Notes: generated from the letters alone by a model not told the origin. 64,000 nt of DNA from Plantago major (GCA_026545765.1 CM048844.1:2480001-2544000); one strand, 5' to 3'; positions 45,807 to 58,482 are shown, numbered from the stretch's first letter. Numbers and translations: made by a program.

Positions 45807-47508
45807 GGCAACTAAACCTGCAAGTTCAGGTCAGGCGATTGTTCAGAACAGGTCAAAAAATTGCTCCCAAAATTTGAGGAATCAGGGTTAGAAGAAGAAG
45901 AAGAAGAAAAGGTTGAAATTGTTACCGAAAAAGAGAAGATTGTGGAGAAGAAGGAGAAGAAGTTTGTTGATTTAGGGCAACCTTTCACCGCCACCAAAAT
46001 TAGTGTTTATTCAACCTAATTAAAATAGAATACACTGGAAAATGACATTTGAGGCCTTTAATTATTCTAATTTGCAGCTTCTCTTTGAATCTTATGTTCA
46101 TAATTTGTCCCTATCGGGAAAAAAACTTAAGGTGGTGTTTAAAGTACGGTATTGCATTTGACATATTGTACATCTAAAAAAACTCGGTTAAATCGGATCC
46201 ATGTAAAATTGAGTAAATATTTATATGTTAAAAATGATATGTTAAAGTTGTATAACAAATCGTCTATGAATGCAACTAGTCAAATATACTAGGCTACTAG
46301 CTGCCAAGCCCGAACAAGTACTAACTTGATATGTGGACTATCCGAAAGTGGTTTTCGCCCCGTTAAAAAATAGTGTAATACTGTTTCATATGTTGTTATA
46401 ACCGTTGACAAATCGGTTTTTGGACGATTATCGGTTTTGATTTTCAAGTGGCCGTTTGAAAGTCTGATTAAGATTTAATAGATCTTTTACTGAATTGTAA
46501 CTTAATTTTAATTGAGTTATGTAAAAATGTAATTGTGATATAGCTAAAATTGTATGTAATTAAGTGATTACTTTATAAAATTATTTGATTTGTTTTAAGT
46601 GTTTTTTATAGAAAAAGAATAGGCGGAGAGATTAAATTTAATTAAACTATCTAGAAAAAGAATGACAAAAGATCGATGGCAAACAGTCCGCAAATTTCGC
46701 ATCTATTCCCGCATGATTTAATAAGAAATTAAATAGGTGGACTTGATCTAACAGTCAAGCTAATTCACCTATTCAAGTACATGTGGCACGACCGGTTTTA
46801 AAGCAAAGATAGAAAGAGAAAAAGAGTGGCACGTAGGGAGATGAGATTGGATGGCTGAGATCTAAAATACGATAAAATACGATGATATTTAACATTAGTT
46901 TCAGTACAATATTATAGTAGAATATTTGAAAAAGAGTACGCGAGGAGCAGGTTGGTTCTTTGTTGTATTGTACTAGTAGAGTCGTGAGTTTAGTTACTCT
47001 TACATCTAACTTTGTTCCTTCGTTGAATGAAACATGTTTCCAATCCAACAGAAACACTCATATTAAGATTCAATCAGGTCAATCGAGGCCCATCGAACGG
47101 GTTTCAAAACATAGCCTAGAAGCGGGAAATCACCAAACATGTAGTCATTAAAGTTTTAGTGTGTCAACATTGAACAAGATCAGTTGAGTTTAGAGCGCCT
47201 TCTTGCTGTTTCTGGGTGATACTCATACAGATGAAAACCTAAGCTAAATAAGACAACCAAGTAAAACAACCTGGATCATAAAGCAACTCTTCAATGACAA
47301 TCACAGACAAAGAAGTGAAGATATTATAACAACTTCAAGCTTTCACTTTCAATTATCCCTCACAATCAATGATTACTTAAATCAAGATTAGATGAAACCA
47401 AGTAATTAACCAACCTGTAAAATGTTTTTATCCAGTTCATTTCATACTTAACCATAACTGTCCAGCTAAATCACAATATTCATTCCTTGATTTACACTCA
47501 GCACAATA
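45807..47508. other. Divergent spacer between MTM1 and the Pht1 gene
   Basis: 45807-46020 is the MTM1 leader, with a gaa/gag-rich run at 45890-45965. The rest is AT-rich and non-coding. No repeat with clear ends was found. The Pht1 promoter occupies its right side. Confidence 0.55.
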
Positions 47509-47516
47509 GCATATCC
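47509..47516. promoter_or_regulatory. P1BS element (PHR1 binding site)
   Basis: GCATATCC fits the consensus GNATATNC exactly. It lies 156 bp before the Pht1 ATG and about 80 bp before the TATA box. PHR1-type MYB factors bind this site under phosphate starvation. Confidence 0.8.
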
Positions 47517-47538
47517 TACTTTAGATACCATCCATCGA

Positions 47539-47549
47539 TTTCTTGTTCT
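47539..47549 (+). promoter_or_regulatory. MYCS/CTTC-type mycorrhiza-responsive element
   Basis: TTTCTTGTTCT is an exact match to the published MYCS motif and contains the core TCTTGTTC of the CTTC box. It lies 22 bp downstream of the P1BS and about 47 bp before the TATA box. Paired MYCS and P1BS are known from eudicot Pht1 genes induced by arbuscular mycorrhiza. Confidence 0.75.
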
Positions 47550-47595
47550 GAAACCTTGGTTTCATCACTAGCATAAAAAGATCCTAATTCACTAG

Positions 47596-47603
47596 TATAT
47601 AAA
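47596..47603 (+). promoter_or_regulatory. TATA box of the Pht1 gene
   Basis: TATATAAA within actagtatataaacaagcca, 76 bp before the ATG, giving a leader of roughly 45 bases. Confidence 0.75.
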
Positions 47604-47671
47604 CAAGCCATATCTCCTGAACAAGTTCAACAACAACAGAACTGATCAGGCAACAATCTCACACCTACCGG

Positions 47672-49276
47672 ATGGCCTCGAATAGCATCTCCGTGCTCAA
47701 TGCGCTTGACAATGCGCAAACACAATGGTACCATGTAACAGCCATTGTCATAGCTGGAATGGGCTTCTTCACCGATGCGTATGATCTGTTCTGCATCTCA
47801 ACCATCTCGAAGCTCTTAGGCCGAATTTACTACTACAAAGATGGTAGCGACAGCCCAGGAAAACTTCCACACAACATCAATAACATGGTCATTGGGGTTG
47901 CACTTGTCGGAACACTATCCGGTCAGCTATTCTTCGGTTTTCTAGGGGACAAGTTCGGCAGGAAGAAGGTTTATGGGCTCACATTGATTCTCATGATGAT
48001 TTGTGCCATCTGCTCTGGCTTGTCGATGGGCTCTAGCCCGAAAGCCGTGATGACAACCCTATGCTTCTTCCGATTCTGGCTTGGATTCGGCATAGGTGGT
48101 GACTACCCACTTTCTGCCACGATCATGTCAGAGTATGCGAACAAGAAAACGCGTGGGGCGTTCATTGCTGCTGTTTTCGCAATGCAAGGAGTCGGGATCA
48201 TCTTCGCAGGGCTCGTCTCGATGATTCTTTCAAAAGTCTTCCTTGACTACTATGCAGGTCCAGCATTCAAAGACAACCCGGTAAAATCAACCGAGTACGA
48301 AGCTGACTACATCTGGCGAATCGTCCTGATGCTCGGCTCCCTCCCTGCAATCCTAACGTACTACTGGCGGATGAAAATGCCCGAAACAGGACGATACACA
48401 GCTCTTATAGAAGGGAACGCAAAACAGGCTGCCGCGGACATGGGTAGCGTCTTAGACATCGAAATCCAAGCTGATGGAGATAAAATCGCACAGTTCAACG
48501 CTGCCAACGAATACAAATTGCTCTCACTGGAGTTTGTCCAACGGCACGGACGCCATCTAATCGGAACAACGACAACATGGTTCTTGCTTGACATTGCTTT
48601 CTACAGTCAAAACCTGACGCAGAAAGACATCTTTCCCACGATGGGCCTGACGAGCAAAGCCGTTGATGTAAGCGCATTACGTGAGATGTTCGAAACATCA
48701 CGTGCAATGTTCGTGATCGCACTGCTAGGAACATTCCCAGGATACTGGTTCACAGTGGCCTTCATAGAGAAAATTGGGCGCTTCAAGATACAATTGGTTG
48801 GATTCTTCATGATGTCTGTTTTCATGGCTATAATTGGGGCCAAGTATGATTACTTGAAGAATAAAGACCATAAATGGACATTTGCTGCCCTTTACGGTCT
48901 CACGTTCTTCTTTGCAAATTTCGGGCCTAATAGCACGACGTTTGTTCTCCCAGCTGAGCTTTTCCCGACCAGGGTCAGGTCCACCTGCCATGCACTTAGT
49001 GCCGCGGCAGGGAAGGCTGGAGCGATGGTGGGAGCATTCGGGATGCAGAATTTCACCCAGGATGGAGATGTTGGGAAAATCAAAAAGGCAATGTTTATCT
49101 TGGCGTTTACGAATATTATGGGATTTTTCTTCACGTTCTTGGTAACAGAAACTAAGGGCAGGTCTTTGGAGGAGATATCAGGAGAGGATGGCGGTGTTGC
49201 AGAGGTGGAGACGAATGGGAAAGAAAGTGGAGGACGACAAGATAATTGGGATGAGGAGTCGAAGGCATACGGTTGA
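47672..49276 (+). CDS. Pht1 high-affinity phosphate transporter
   Basis: An intronless gene for a 534-residue H+/phosphate symporter of the plasma membrane (major facilitator superfamily, Pht1 family). It shows the family layout: short cytosolic N-terminus, six helices, a large central loop (about 230-300), six more helices and an acidic tail. The Pht1 signature [13 protein letters not shown] is near residue 142. Other conserved pieces are [82 protein letters not shown] and [18 protein letters not shown]. Length and all key blocks are normal; no damage is seen. The promoter carries P1BS and MYCS boxes 22 bp apart, and the sequence resembles the Solanaceae PT3/PT4/PT5 group (from memory). It is therefore probably induced in arbuscule-containing root cells and by low phosphate. 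The exact orthology needs a tree. Confidence 0.96.
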   Translation: MASNSISVLNALDNAQTQWYHVTAIVIAGMGFFTDAYDLFCISTISKLLGRIYYYKDGSDSPGKLPHNINNMVIGVALVGTLSGQLFFGFLGDKFGRKKVYGLTLILMMICAICSGLSMGSSPKAVMTTLCFFRFWLGFGIGGDYPLSATIMSEYANKKTRGAFIAAVFAMQGVGIIFAGLVSMILSKVFLDYYAGPAFKDNPVKSTEYEADYIWRIVLMLGSLPAILTYYWRMKMPETGRYTALIEGNAKQAAADMGSVLDIEIQADGDKIAQFNAANEYKLLSLEFVQRHGRHLIGTTTTWFLLDIAFYSQNLTQKDIFPTMGLTSKAVDVSALREMFETSRAMFVIALLGTFPGYWFTVAFIEKIGRFKIQLVGFFMMSVFMAIIGAKYDYLKNKDHKWTFAALYGLTFFFANFGPNSTTFVLPAELFPTRVRSTCHALSAAAGKAGAMVGAFGMQNFTQDGDVGKIKKAMFILAFTNIMGFFFTFLVTETKGRSLEEISGEDGGVAEVETNGKESGGRQDNWDEESKAYG

Positions 49277-50239
49277 TTTTGGAGGGAAATTCGGTTTGAA
49301 TTTACCGGCAAAGTCGCTTCCTTGGGCTACTATCTATACCTGCCAATGTTTAGAAGATATATTTTTCTTTTGATTTCACATCAGGAATAATGCCAATGTG
49401 AAAATCTTTCTTTTTGTCCTTTCTGGTATAATAAGAGCAGTAATGTGATAAGAACTATGTGATGAAATAATAAGAGCAGGGAAAGTGTTGTGATTACAAG
49501 CTTTTATAACATAAGTACTTTAGCTATATAGTTTGATTGATGAGGCACTTTCCATGTATGGTTCTTCTTTGATTGTTGAGGGCCTTTCGATTTTGTCTGT
49601 ACTCCTGAGTTCTGATCCAGACTTAAATAACAGCATTCATGATTTACGACGTTTGTACATTTGTGATGTTTGTAATTGAAGATGTTGGCGAAAGGCAGAT
49701 TTCTTGAGCCAGGATAAGTTTCTGGAGTAAGTTCCAAACAAAATACTCACTGACAGGTATAGGAGCTATTCGATTTCTCAGATACTTGCAGAAGGGATTC
49801 TTATATGCATTAGACAACGATTTGCAGAAACAAGTTGATTTATATGCTCCTTTAGTCAGGAACATTGTTATACAAATTGAAAATAATGAGAAAGATGGCA
49901 ATTCAGACAAACTATAACTCAGAGAACAATATAAATTGAAATTATGCAGAAAGCTTCTGTAGAAAAGAGGTTCTTGTCCTGATCACGGTGCTGATCTGGG
50001 AATCGATTTGCAGTGCCACCTGATCCTCGATTACCTGATCTTATCATCGCAAATGATTCAATGAGATATTGAAATCAATTCATCGGGAACTGTATAAACA
50101 AGAACGCATATGTGCCCAAAGATCAGGAATCTGTCATGTTTTATCTCAAAAATATCACCAGGAGTTGGGAAGTTCTTAAATTGACTTTGTCTAGCAACAA
50201 TATTATGAGCATGGCAACAAAGCATGGCAAATGTACCTG
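49277..50239. other. 3' flank of Pht1, then downstream region of RLP-4
   Basis: 49277-49470 is the Pht1 3' UTR and flank. From about 49475 the sequence aligns with 55245-55990, the region downstream of RLP-5, as part of a duplicated block. The open frame at 49644-49910 (minus) is shared with 55428-55709 but has no recognisable domain. Confidence 0.6.
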
Positions 50240-51365
50240 ATCATGAACCCTCTACAGCATGTAAAGGCTTTCACATACAGCCAGTCCCCGATTTCACTCA
50301 AGTAGCCAAAGTAGGCATCTCTCCATGACTTCTTGTACAACAGCGAACCAATAACAATCAGAACCCAACCATGTGACCCATTGCTCCAGATATGAAATAT
50401 TCTCTCTTGTCATCAATATCCTCCTCATTTCCCCGATTACTAACACTAGAAGGGCAGTTTCTTGCACAATTTGGTAGGGGTTGACCACACAGTGCCATAT
50501 CGTTAGCATATGAGGATCGATCAAAGCTCTGTAACTGCGTACCTTTTGGTATTTCACCGATAGATTGTTGCCTGATAAGTCCAAAACAGACAAAGAATCA
50601 AGTTTGGCAAGGCCATTTGGAATCTCACCTGAAAGCTTGTTCTTAGACAGATCAAGACATTCTAACCTCTTCATCTTGTCAATTCCTGAATCTATGGTTT
50701 CCAGTTAGACTATTTTTTAGACAGATCCAGAAATTCAATCCTGCCAAACGCAAAAATTCCTGAGGAATGTTTCCTACTAACTTATTACATGAAAGATCAA
50801 TAAGTTTGAGAAGTCCTAATTTGTTCTTGTACTTTGATTCATGCCTTTTCCACTGAACGACAGCTTCATTATCGACGTGGGGTCCAATTTCCCCGATCTG
50901 AGTCCATCTAGCTATCAGTTCGAATCATTGAAGTGACATTAGTGAAGCATCGAGGAATACATCCTGAGAGGTCCAGGACTTGAATCCACTGAAATTATTC
51001 TGATAAAGGCTGAGAGTTGAAAGTTCCATAAGCGTCCCCATTCTGTTAACTCATTTCCGCCACCATCAATCAACCGGAGGCTGCTGAGATTGGTCATTGT
51101 GTAGGGTAACTCCCCTGTCAAATTATTGTTGCGGAACTGCAAGGTCAGGAGTTGAGTGAGAGAGCCTAGTGGAAGATGACCAGAAAAATTTTTGTCATCT
51201 ATATTCATGAGGAGTAATCTGATCATGCATGTTCTCCCAACAGTTGGGTAGCACTCCTGAAAAACTGGTTTTTCAAGAGGTTGAGAATCGCCAAAGTATT
51301 ATACTTTATTGACCTACGCATTGATTGAATTGGTCCAATAAGACTAACTGATGAAACGTGTGGCA
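50240..51365 (-). pseudogene. RLP-4: EIX-like RLP pseudogene (3' part)
   Basis: A broken copy of the C-terminal half of RLP-5. Recognisable parts, in transcript order, are NFSGHLPLGSLTQLLTLQFR, NNNLTGELP, LRLIDGGGNELT, then LECLDLSKNKLSGEIPNGLA and VLDLSGNNLS. After frame changes come the Cys-rich end and the anchor and EIX-type tail. Frameshifts or deletions occur near 51190, 51050, 50950, 50710, 50560 and 50370. The 5' end is cut at about 51365 after an internal deletion near 51330. No signal peptide or N-terminal LRRs are present. It is non-functional and clearly derived from the same ancestor as RLP-5. Confidence 0.85.
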
Positions 51366-51764
51366 GCAAACACGAGTTCTTAATTTCTTCTGTTAATTTC
51401 TAGACACTATATTTCCTTCTGTAAGTTCTTGTTTCTTTCTTCTTGCTGCTTATGAAGATGGCTCATATCTGCTTGCAGTTATGGCATCACCAAAATTTCT
51501 TCAGATAGTTATAGGAATTAAGTTCTAAATTTTGAGGGAAAATGGAAAACTATGAATCAACCGTGTTTAAGCAAACAACTATTTTCATAAAACAAGTTCA
51601 AGATTGTCCGGGTAATATTAAACACACGAATTATATTGGAAATAAACATACGGAGTCCTTAATTATAAGTAGCATAATTTGGGCAAAACACAAACTACTG
51701 GTAAAGAAATTCAGAAGAGATTGAAATCGTAACAAAGTTTCACGACAAAATATGAATGATGCAT
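51366..51764. other. Spacer between RLP-4 and RLP-3
   Basis: AT-rich, non-coding; 3' flank of RLP-3. The open frame at 51542-51724 has no protein-like features. Confidence 0.5.
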
Positions 51765-54718
51765 CTATCGGCTTCCCAGCAACTTGGCTATTTTCTCATC
51801 CACATATCCGAAGAAAACACTTCTCCAGCCACTCTTGAAAATCAGAACACCAATGACACCCCAAAATCCAGTGGCACAACCACTGATTACCACTCCAACA
51901 AACCATATTGTATCGATAACGCCATCTTCATCTCCCACTTCATGACTTTTTGCATTTGGGCTGGGTGGTTTGTCCACATGACATTTCTTCGGCAATGGAT
52001 CTCCACAGAGTCCAGGATTTCCCTCATAAATGGACGGGTCTTGAAAAGTTTGCAGTTGACTACCTGTTGGGATTTGTCCTATCAGGTTGTTGTGCGACAA
52101 GTTCAGTTGGCTCAAAAATTTCAGTTCTGATAAATTATCCGGAATCTCCCCGGTGAGATTGTTGTTTGAAAGATCAAGAGATTCCAACCTGTTCATGTCT
52201 CCAATTCTTTGTGGAATATGACCTTGCAAATGATTATGTGATAAGTTGAAACCAATCAGGGCAGCGAGTCTTGTGAGCTCCCAAGGAATTTCACCAGAGA
52301 GATTATTACTAGAAAGATCCATGTTCACAACGAGTGGAAGCGTAGAAAAGTACTCCAACACCTGTCTTTTAATCACTTGCTGCAAACCGCCCCAGATATC
52401 CCAAGGGGGTGAATCAGCTGTTGCCATTAACATGCCTGAGAAATTGCCAAAACAACCTGGAACATTTCCTGTCAAATGATTATTTGCAATGTCCAATATT
52501 TGCAAAGTGGACAATTTACATAAATGAGAAGGAATTGTTCCATGGAAGTCATTATTACTCAATCTGAGCACTTTTAGATCAAGTAGGCTATTACCGATCC
52601 ATTTGGGTAATTGTCCGAAAATCTTGTTCTCGCCAATGTCTAGAACATCTAGATATTTCATAGCACTCAAACCAGAAGGAAGCACTCCTGTAAATGTGTT
52701 GTTGCTCAACTTTAGCCAATTCAGTGAGTCAGCTCCACCCAAAGAGTTTGGTATATCACCTGAGAGCTCATTCGATGACAAATCCAGATAACCTAGCCAA
52801 GTGCAATTTCCAAGAGTCGAAGGAAGTTCTCCTGTGAATCTGTTATTGCTCAAATCTAGTACAATCAAAGAACAAGCCTCATCACTGGAGTTTGGGATGT
52901 TACCAGAAAGCTCATTCCGTGACAGTAGTACAAAATGGGCTAAGTTCCACCAACAATCTGGAAGAGTACCTGACAAACGATTTCTGGAGAGATCTATTCT
53001 ATCAAAAGTTTGAGATTTGCTTTGGCATAATGAATCAGGTATTGGTCCCTCGATATTGTTATTGGACATATCAATTTCCACAGATATTGGCAGTTGTAAT
53101 AACGAAATGGCAATAGTCCCATTTAGTTTATTAGACTGGAGATACAATCTGCTCAACATACTTAGATTTCCAATTGATGATGGCATTACACCAGACAGTT
53201 GATTTTCGGAAAGATCCAAATATTCCAAGGCACTCAAATTTCCGACAGTGGATGGAATGATCCCAAAGAATTTATTGTAACTGAGATCTAACACACTTAA
53301 TGCACTTACATTCCCAATTGATGATGGGATGAGGCCATCGAGTTGATTACCAGAAAGATCCATATATTCCAAGGCTCTCAAATTTCCTATGGTGGACGGG
53401 ATGATGCCAAAGAATTTATTAGAACTGAGTTCTAACCGACGCAATGCACTTAGATTCCCAATTGATGATGGGATGAGACCAGAGAGTTGATTACTAGAAA
53501 GATCAAGATATTCCAAGCCTCTCAAATTTGCTATGCCGGATGCTGGAATAGGACCGGTTATGTTGTTACTTCTAAGGAAAAAAAACTTCAACTTCTTGAA
53601 TGCACCAATCTGCTCAGGCAATTGACCATAGAAATGGTTTCGCCTCAAATCTAGTGCGGCTAATTTGTGGTTCGGACATCTCGAGATGTTAAGAAGGAAT
53701 AATTTTGATATGCACCCCGAAAAAGAATTATCACGTAGAGACAATGATTCCATGTGACAATTATTTGGAAGGACTTGAGATATGGAATCAACGTTACAAC
53801 CTATGGGGTTGGCATTAAGGTCTAGACGGACAAGGTTTGTTAGTCTATTATGATGAAAGTGGTTGCAAGAGTTATAGTTGTTTGACCGAAAGGTCTAAGT
53901 CTCTTAGGGAAGTCAAATTGCCGAGAAAGTAAGGGAGTTCTCCATCTAATTGATTGTAACTTAGATCGAGTTGTCGGATGTTAGAAAGTGATGTATTTAC
54001 AAAAGCATGCCCTAGGTTTCTATTCTCGAGGTTACTCTCTGAGAGACGTAAAACTTCCATAGAAGGGAGCATATTCAGTACCTTAATCAAATTTTTCGTT
54101 CTATTGAGATCAATGCCACTCATATCAAGATACCTGAGTAATGAAAGACGAGAAACCCACATGAAATCATCGACAGCCAGTTGATCATATTCAAAGCCAT
54201 AATAGTTAAGATCGAGCACATTCAAGTGTGAAAGATTGCCTAGATGATGAGGAACAACACCGGTGAAGTTTGCATGAGAGAGATTGAGATGGTGCAGCTC
54301 GTTCAACAACCCGAGAAATGAAGGAATTGGGCTCTCCTGAAAGTCGTTCCCACTCAAATCCATGTAACGCAAATGTTTCAACTCCAAAATTGAGGAATCC
54401 ATCTTTTCACTGGATAACATGTCAGTATAAAAAGAAGCATCATTGTGGTAATCCTTGTTATTTTGGAGATCTAGAGTGATAACACGTCAGAGTTTGTTTG
54501 TCACACACGACACCTTGCCATTTGCAGCAATCAATGTTGGTGTCCCAAGATGACAATCTATTGGAAGGATCAGAAAAACTTACTTTGAGTCTAAGGAGAG
54601 CATTCTTATCCCTCGTAATACAACCTTCGAAAGTTGCATTCCCTTTGTTCCCGGAGCAACACATCATCGTGGAATACGTAACCAAAAGCATTATGAAACA
54701 AAGAGTGAAAGGAGACAT
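51765..54718 (-). pseudogene. RLP-3: nearly complete RLP with two frameshifts
   Basis: A full-length RLP layout on the minus strand. The ATG at 54718 opens the usual signal peptide (MSPFTLCFIMLLVTYSTMM) and cap (NIDCCKWQGVVCDKQT). A 1-bp insertion near 54490 shifts frame; the frame 54420-53872 then reads the first LRRs. A second 1-bp insertion near 53885 (inside LRDLDLS) shifts again. The frame 53753-51765 and its upstream part carry the remaining LRRs, the island (DIWGGLQQVIKRQVLEYFST), the final LRRs, an acidic piece (EVGDEDGVIDTIW), the anchor (GVVISGCATGFWGVIGVLIF) and the tail ending LLGSR. The LRR region includes repeated units (SNQLSGLIPSSIGNLSAL and similar, 53170-53560). Apart from the two insertions it is intact, so either death is very recent or these are sequence errors. 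Confidence 0.88.
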
Positions 54719-55977
54719 CTTATATATCTGGAATGAAATCAAGACCAGGTGTTACTGGAAAGTTGAAGAAAACACTGGAATCTGTGAGCTATAAACCAGT
54801 AGTTTAGAACTTTAGATATTTGTAAGTATAAAGTTATGAAGTGATAACTGCTGATTTTATGTTAAACTAGTAAGAATTGATGAATTTGAATATATTAAGA
54901 ATACATGCATAACCGTGTGGACCTGATCAGGGAAAGTCTGAGCAACAGGCCGGCGGTCCATTTAAAATAGATTGCTACTGCTGAAATACAATTGGGATGA
55001 AATCTGTTCTTTCCTTGACCTTTTCAGGCCGGCCGTGTTTGCTATTGCTAAACATACACGGTCCACTATCAATTATTAAAATTGCACCAAATCATCTAAA
55101 ATAGACAAGTAACAAATATTACACGGTCCACTCTCATTTATTGAAGTGCATGCACCAAATCCCCTAAACATTAATAAATATAACATGATCCACACTCCGT
55201 TATCAAAATCTGTACAAAATCACCCCCAAACGGTAATAAGTATAGCAGGGAAAGTTTTGTGATTATAAGCTTTTACAGCATAAGTACTTTAGCTATATAC
55301 TTTTGATTGATGAGGTTCTTTATGGTTCTTCTTTGATTGATTGAGGCAGCCTTTTGATTTTGTCTGTACTTCTGAGTTCTGAACTACAGTTAAATAACAG
55401 CATTCATGATTTACGACGTTTATACATTCATGATGTTTGGAACTGAAGATGTTGCGAAAGACAGATTTCTTGAGCCAGGATCAGTTTCTGGAATAAGTTC
55501 CAAACTAAACACTCACTGACAGGTATAGGAGCCATTTGATTTCTCAGAGACTTGCAGAAGGGATTCTTATATGAATTAGACAACAATTTGCAGAAACAAG
55601 TTGATTTATATTCTCCTTTAGTCAGGAATTTTGTTATACAAATAGTTACAGGTGAAAATAATGAAAAAGATAGCAATTCAGACAAACTATAACTCAGAGA
55701 ACAATACAAATTGAAATTATGCAGAAAGCTTCTGTAGAAAAGAGGTTCTTGGCCTGATCAGGGATCTGATCTGGGAATCGGTTTGCAGTGCCACCTGATC
55801 CTCGATTACCTGAAGTTATCATCACAAATGATTCAATGAGATATTGAAATCAATTCGTCGGGAACTGTATAACCAAGAATGCATATGTGCCCAAAGATGA
55901 GGAATCTGTCATGTTTTATCTCAAAAAAATCACCAGGAGTTGGACAGTTCTTAACCTGACTATGTCTAGCAACAATA
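54719..55977. other. RLP-3 promoter and downstream region of RLP-5
   Basis: 54719-54960 is the RLP-3 upstream region, with the box ataaccgtgtggacctgatc shared with the relic at 33772. 55245-55977 aligns with 49475-50220. Nothing coding is supported; the open frame at 55428-55709 is a shared non-coding frame. Confidence 0.6.
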
Positions 55978-58482
55978 TTATGAGCATGGCAACAAAGCAT
56001 GGAAAATGTACCTGATCATGAGCCTTCTACAGCATGTAAAGGCTTTCACGTACACCCAGTCCCCGATTTCACTCAAGTAGCCAAAGTAGGCATCTCTCCA
56101 TGACTTCTTGTACAACAGCGAACCAATAACAATCCAGAACCCAACCATGTAACCCATTGCTGCAGGTATGAAATATTCTCTCTTGTCAACTATATCCTCC
56201 TCATTTCCCCGATTACTAGCACTAGACGGGCAGTTTCTTGCACAATTTGGTAGGGGCTGACTACACAGTGCCATTCTCAGCATATGAGGACGGACCAAAA
56301 CTCTGTAACTGCGTACCTTTTGGTATTTCACCCGATAGATTGTTGCCTGATAAGTCCAAAACAGACAAAGAATCAAGTTTGGCAAGACCATTTGGAATCT
56401 CACCTGAAAGCTTGTTCCTAGACAGATCAAGACATTCTAACCTCTTCATCTTGTCAATTCCTGAATCTATATTTCCAGTTAGACTATTTTTAGACAGATT
56501 CAGAGAATTTAATCCTGCCAAACGCAAAAATTCGTGAGGAATGTTTCCTACTAACTTATTACATGAAAGATCAATAAGTTTGAGAAGTCCTAATTTGTTC
56601 TTGTACTTTGATTCATGCCTTTTCCACTGAACTACAGCTTCATTGTCGACGTAGGGTCCAATTTCCCCAATCTGAGTCCACCTATCGGTCCGAATCATTG
56701 AAGTGATATTATTGAATACTCCCTGAGATTTTATTCTCTGAGAGGTCCAGGACTTGAATCGATGTAAGATGGCATATCTCCGAAGGGATACTTCCACAGA
56801 AAATATTCTGGTGAAGGCTGAGAGTTGAAAGTTCCGTAAGCGTCCCAATCCACACTGGAATACTTCCCGTTAACTCATTTCCGCCACCATCAATCAACCG
56901 AAGGCTGCTGCAATTGCTCATCATGTGCGGTAACTCCCCTGTCAACTTATTGTTGCGGAACTGCAAGGTCAGGAGTTGAGTGAGAGAGCCTAAACTGTGT
57001 GGAAGATGACCAGAAAAATTGTTGTAATCTACATTGACAACAAGTAATCCTGTCATGTTTTCCCAACAGTTGGGAAGCACTCCTGAAAGCTGGTTATTCG
57101 AGAGGTTAAGAATCGCCAAAGAGTTATACCTTACTCTACACATTGATTGAATTGATCCTGTAAACACATTGTGGGAGAGTAGTAATATTGAAGAATCGGG
57201 ATGAAACAATGGTAGAGGACCTGAGAAGTTATTGAAGCTAATGTCAATTACAGGAGGACTGTTCAAACCAGGAAGGTTAGTCGAATTGAAGTTGGATGAT
57301 AAATCAAGAATGGAGCCGCTGATTTGGTTGTAGGATAGGTTCAAGTAGACTAACTGATGAGACAAATGCCAGAACCAATTAGGGAGTTCCTCTGATATAT
57401 TAGCAGGAGAGATCAAAATGATTGAAGTTGCGTTGCGTCTGAAGCCATGATGGGAGACGACCCCCTATGTCGCAACCTGCCAGTATTATCTCATTTAATT
57501 GAAATGGGGGGATCCAGTTGGGGGTGAAGTTCAAAGCTAGCGAATTGAACGATAAATCAAGATGCAATAAGTTATGGAGATGTGAGAAATGAACCTCAGA
57601 GACTGTGCCTTGTAGAGAGTTGTAAGAAACATCTAAATGTTCCAGATGTGAAAGTTTGGCAAAGCTTGTTGGAAGTTTTGTTAGGCTATTATATTTGAGA
57701 TATATTTTGCTCAATGGAGAAAATGCTTTCAGGTCTGGAAATGATCCTTCGAATTGATTATGTGACAGATCGAGTGTAGATAACGAAGACAGATTAGACA
57801 GCGATGGGAGCGGTCCTTCAAATTTATTAAAGGACAACGCAAGTGTGGTCAATAGAGAGAGACTAGAAAGCCATGGGACCAAACCTTTGAAATCATTACA
57901 AGACAGATCGAGTTTGGATAAAAACGAGAGCTTAGAAAGCCAAGTGAGGTCCATGGATGTTACATAATTAGCAGAAAGATCAAGTTCCTGCAAGTTGGTC
58001 AGGTTTCCAAGCTGATGGGGCACATCACCAGAGAAATTACAATAGGAGAGACGCAGGTGTTGTAGTTTCTGAAGTGAACCAATGAACTCAGGGATTTTAC
58101 GCCCTTCAAATTCATTGAAGTTCATGTACAATGAATTCAAATGACTTAATTGAAGCAGGGCAGGCCCAATCTTACCTCTTGCGTAGGATAGCTCGAGGCT
58201 AGTCACATGGCCAGTCGTGTTGCTGCACTTGACACCATGCCAATTGCAGCATTCCTTGTTGTCGTTCGCACTTCCCCATGATGAAAGATCAGTGCCGTCA
58301 GTACTAGACATGTTCGCAAGGCTTTGCTTGAGAACGAGAAGAGCTTCCCTCTAGCTTGCTTTGCACGAAATAACCTCTTCGTTCGCACGCCGTGAAGTTG
58401 ATAGAGAATCAATTTCACTGCACAGTAGAACAAACATGATCATTAACTTTGAAAGCTTAATAGAAGAAAGTTTTACAACCAT
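55978..58482 (-). pseudogene. RLP-5: EIX-like RLP with one nonsense and three frameshifts
   Basis: A nearly full-length RLP of the EIX1/EIX2 type. The start is the ATG at 58482 with a signal peptide (KLSSIKLSKLMIMFVLLCSE). The cap reads EEVISCKAS, then an in-frame TAG (about 58353) where Glu is expected, then REALLVLKQSLANMSS and DNKECCNWHGVKCSNTTGHV. LRRs follow to a frameshift near 57405 (FNHFDLSC). They continue in the frame 57416-56709 to a deletion near 56720 and in the frame to 56261, which breaks near 56270. The last frame has the Cys cluster (PNCARNCPSSASNRGNEEDI), the anchor (FIPAAMGYMVGFWIVIGSLL) and the EIX-type tail (YKKSWRDAYFGYLSEIGDWV). Four lesions make it a pseudogene. The intact family senses fungal xylanase in tomato; the ligand of this lineage is unknown. 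Confidence 0.88.

Noticed and set aside
48361-49311. Several antisense open frames within the Pht1 gene
   Set aside because: They are shadows of a GC-richer coding region. No recognisable protein features or promoters.
49644-55709. Conserved minus-strand open frames at 49644-49910 and 55428-55709
   Set aside because: They are similar because the DNA is duplicated. They lie downstream of dead RLPs, and I see no domain or start context. Likely 3' flank.
56261-58311. RLP-5 as an intron-containing functional gene
   Set aside because: The frame breaks fall inside conserved LRR codons without GT-AG borders at the needed places, and there is an in-frame TAG in the cap. RLPs of this type are normally single-exon.
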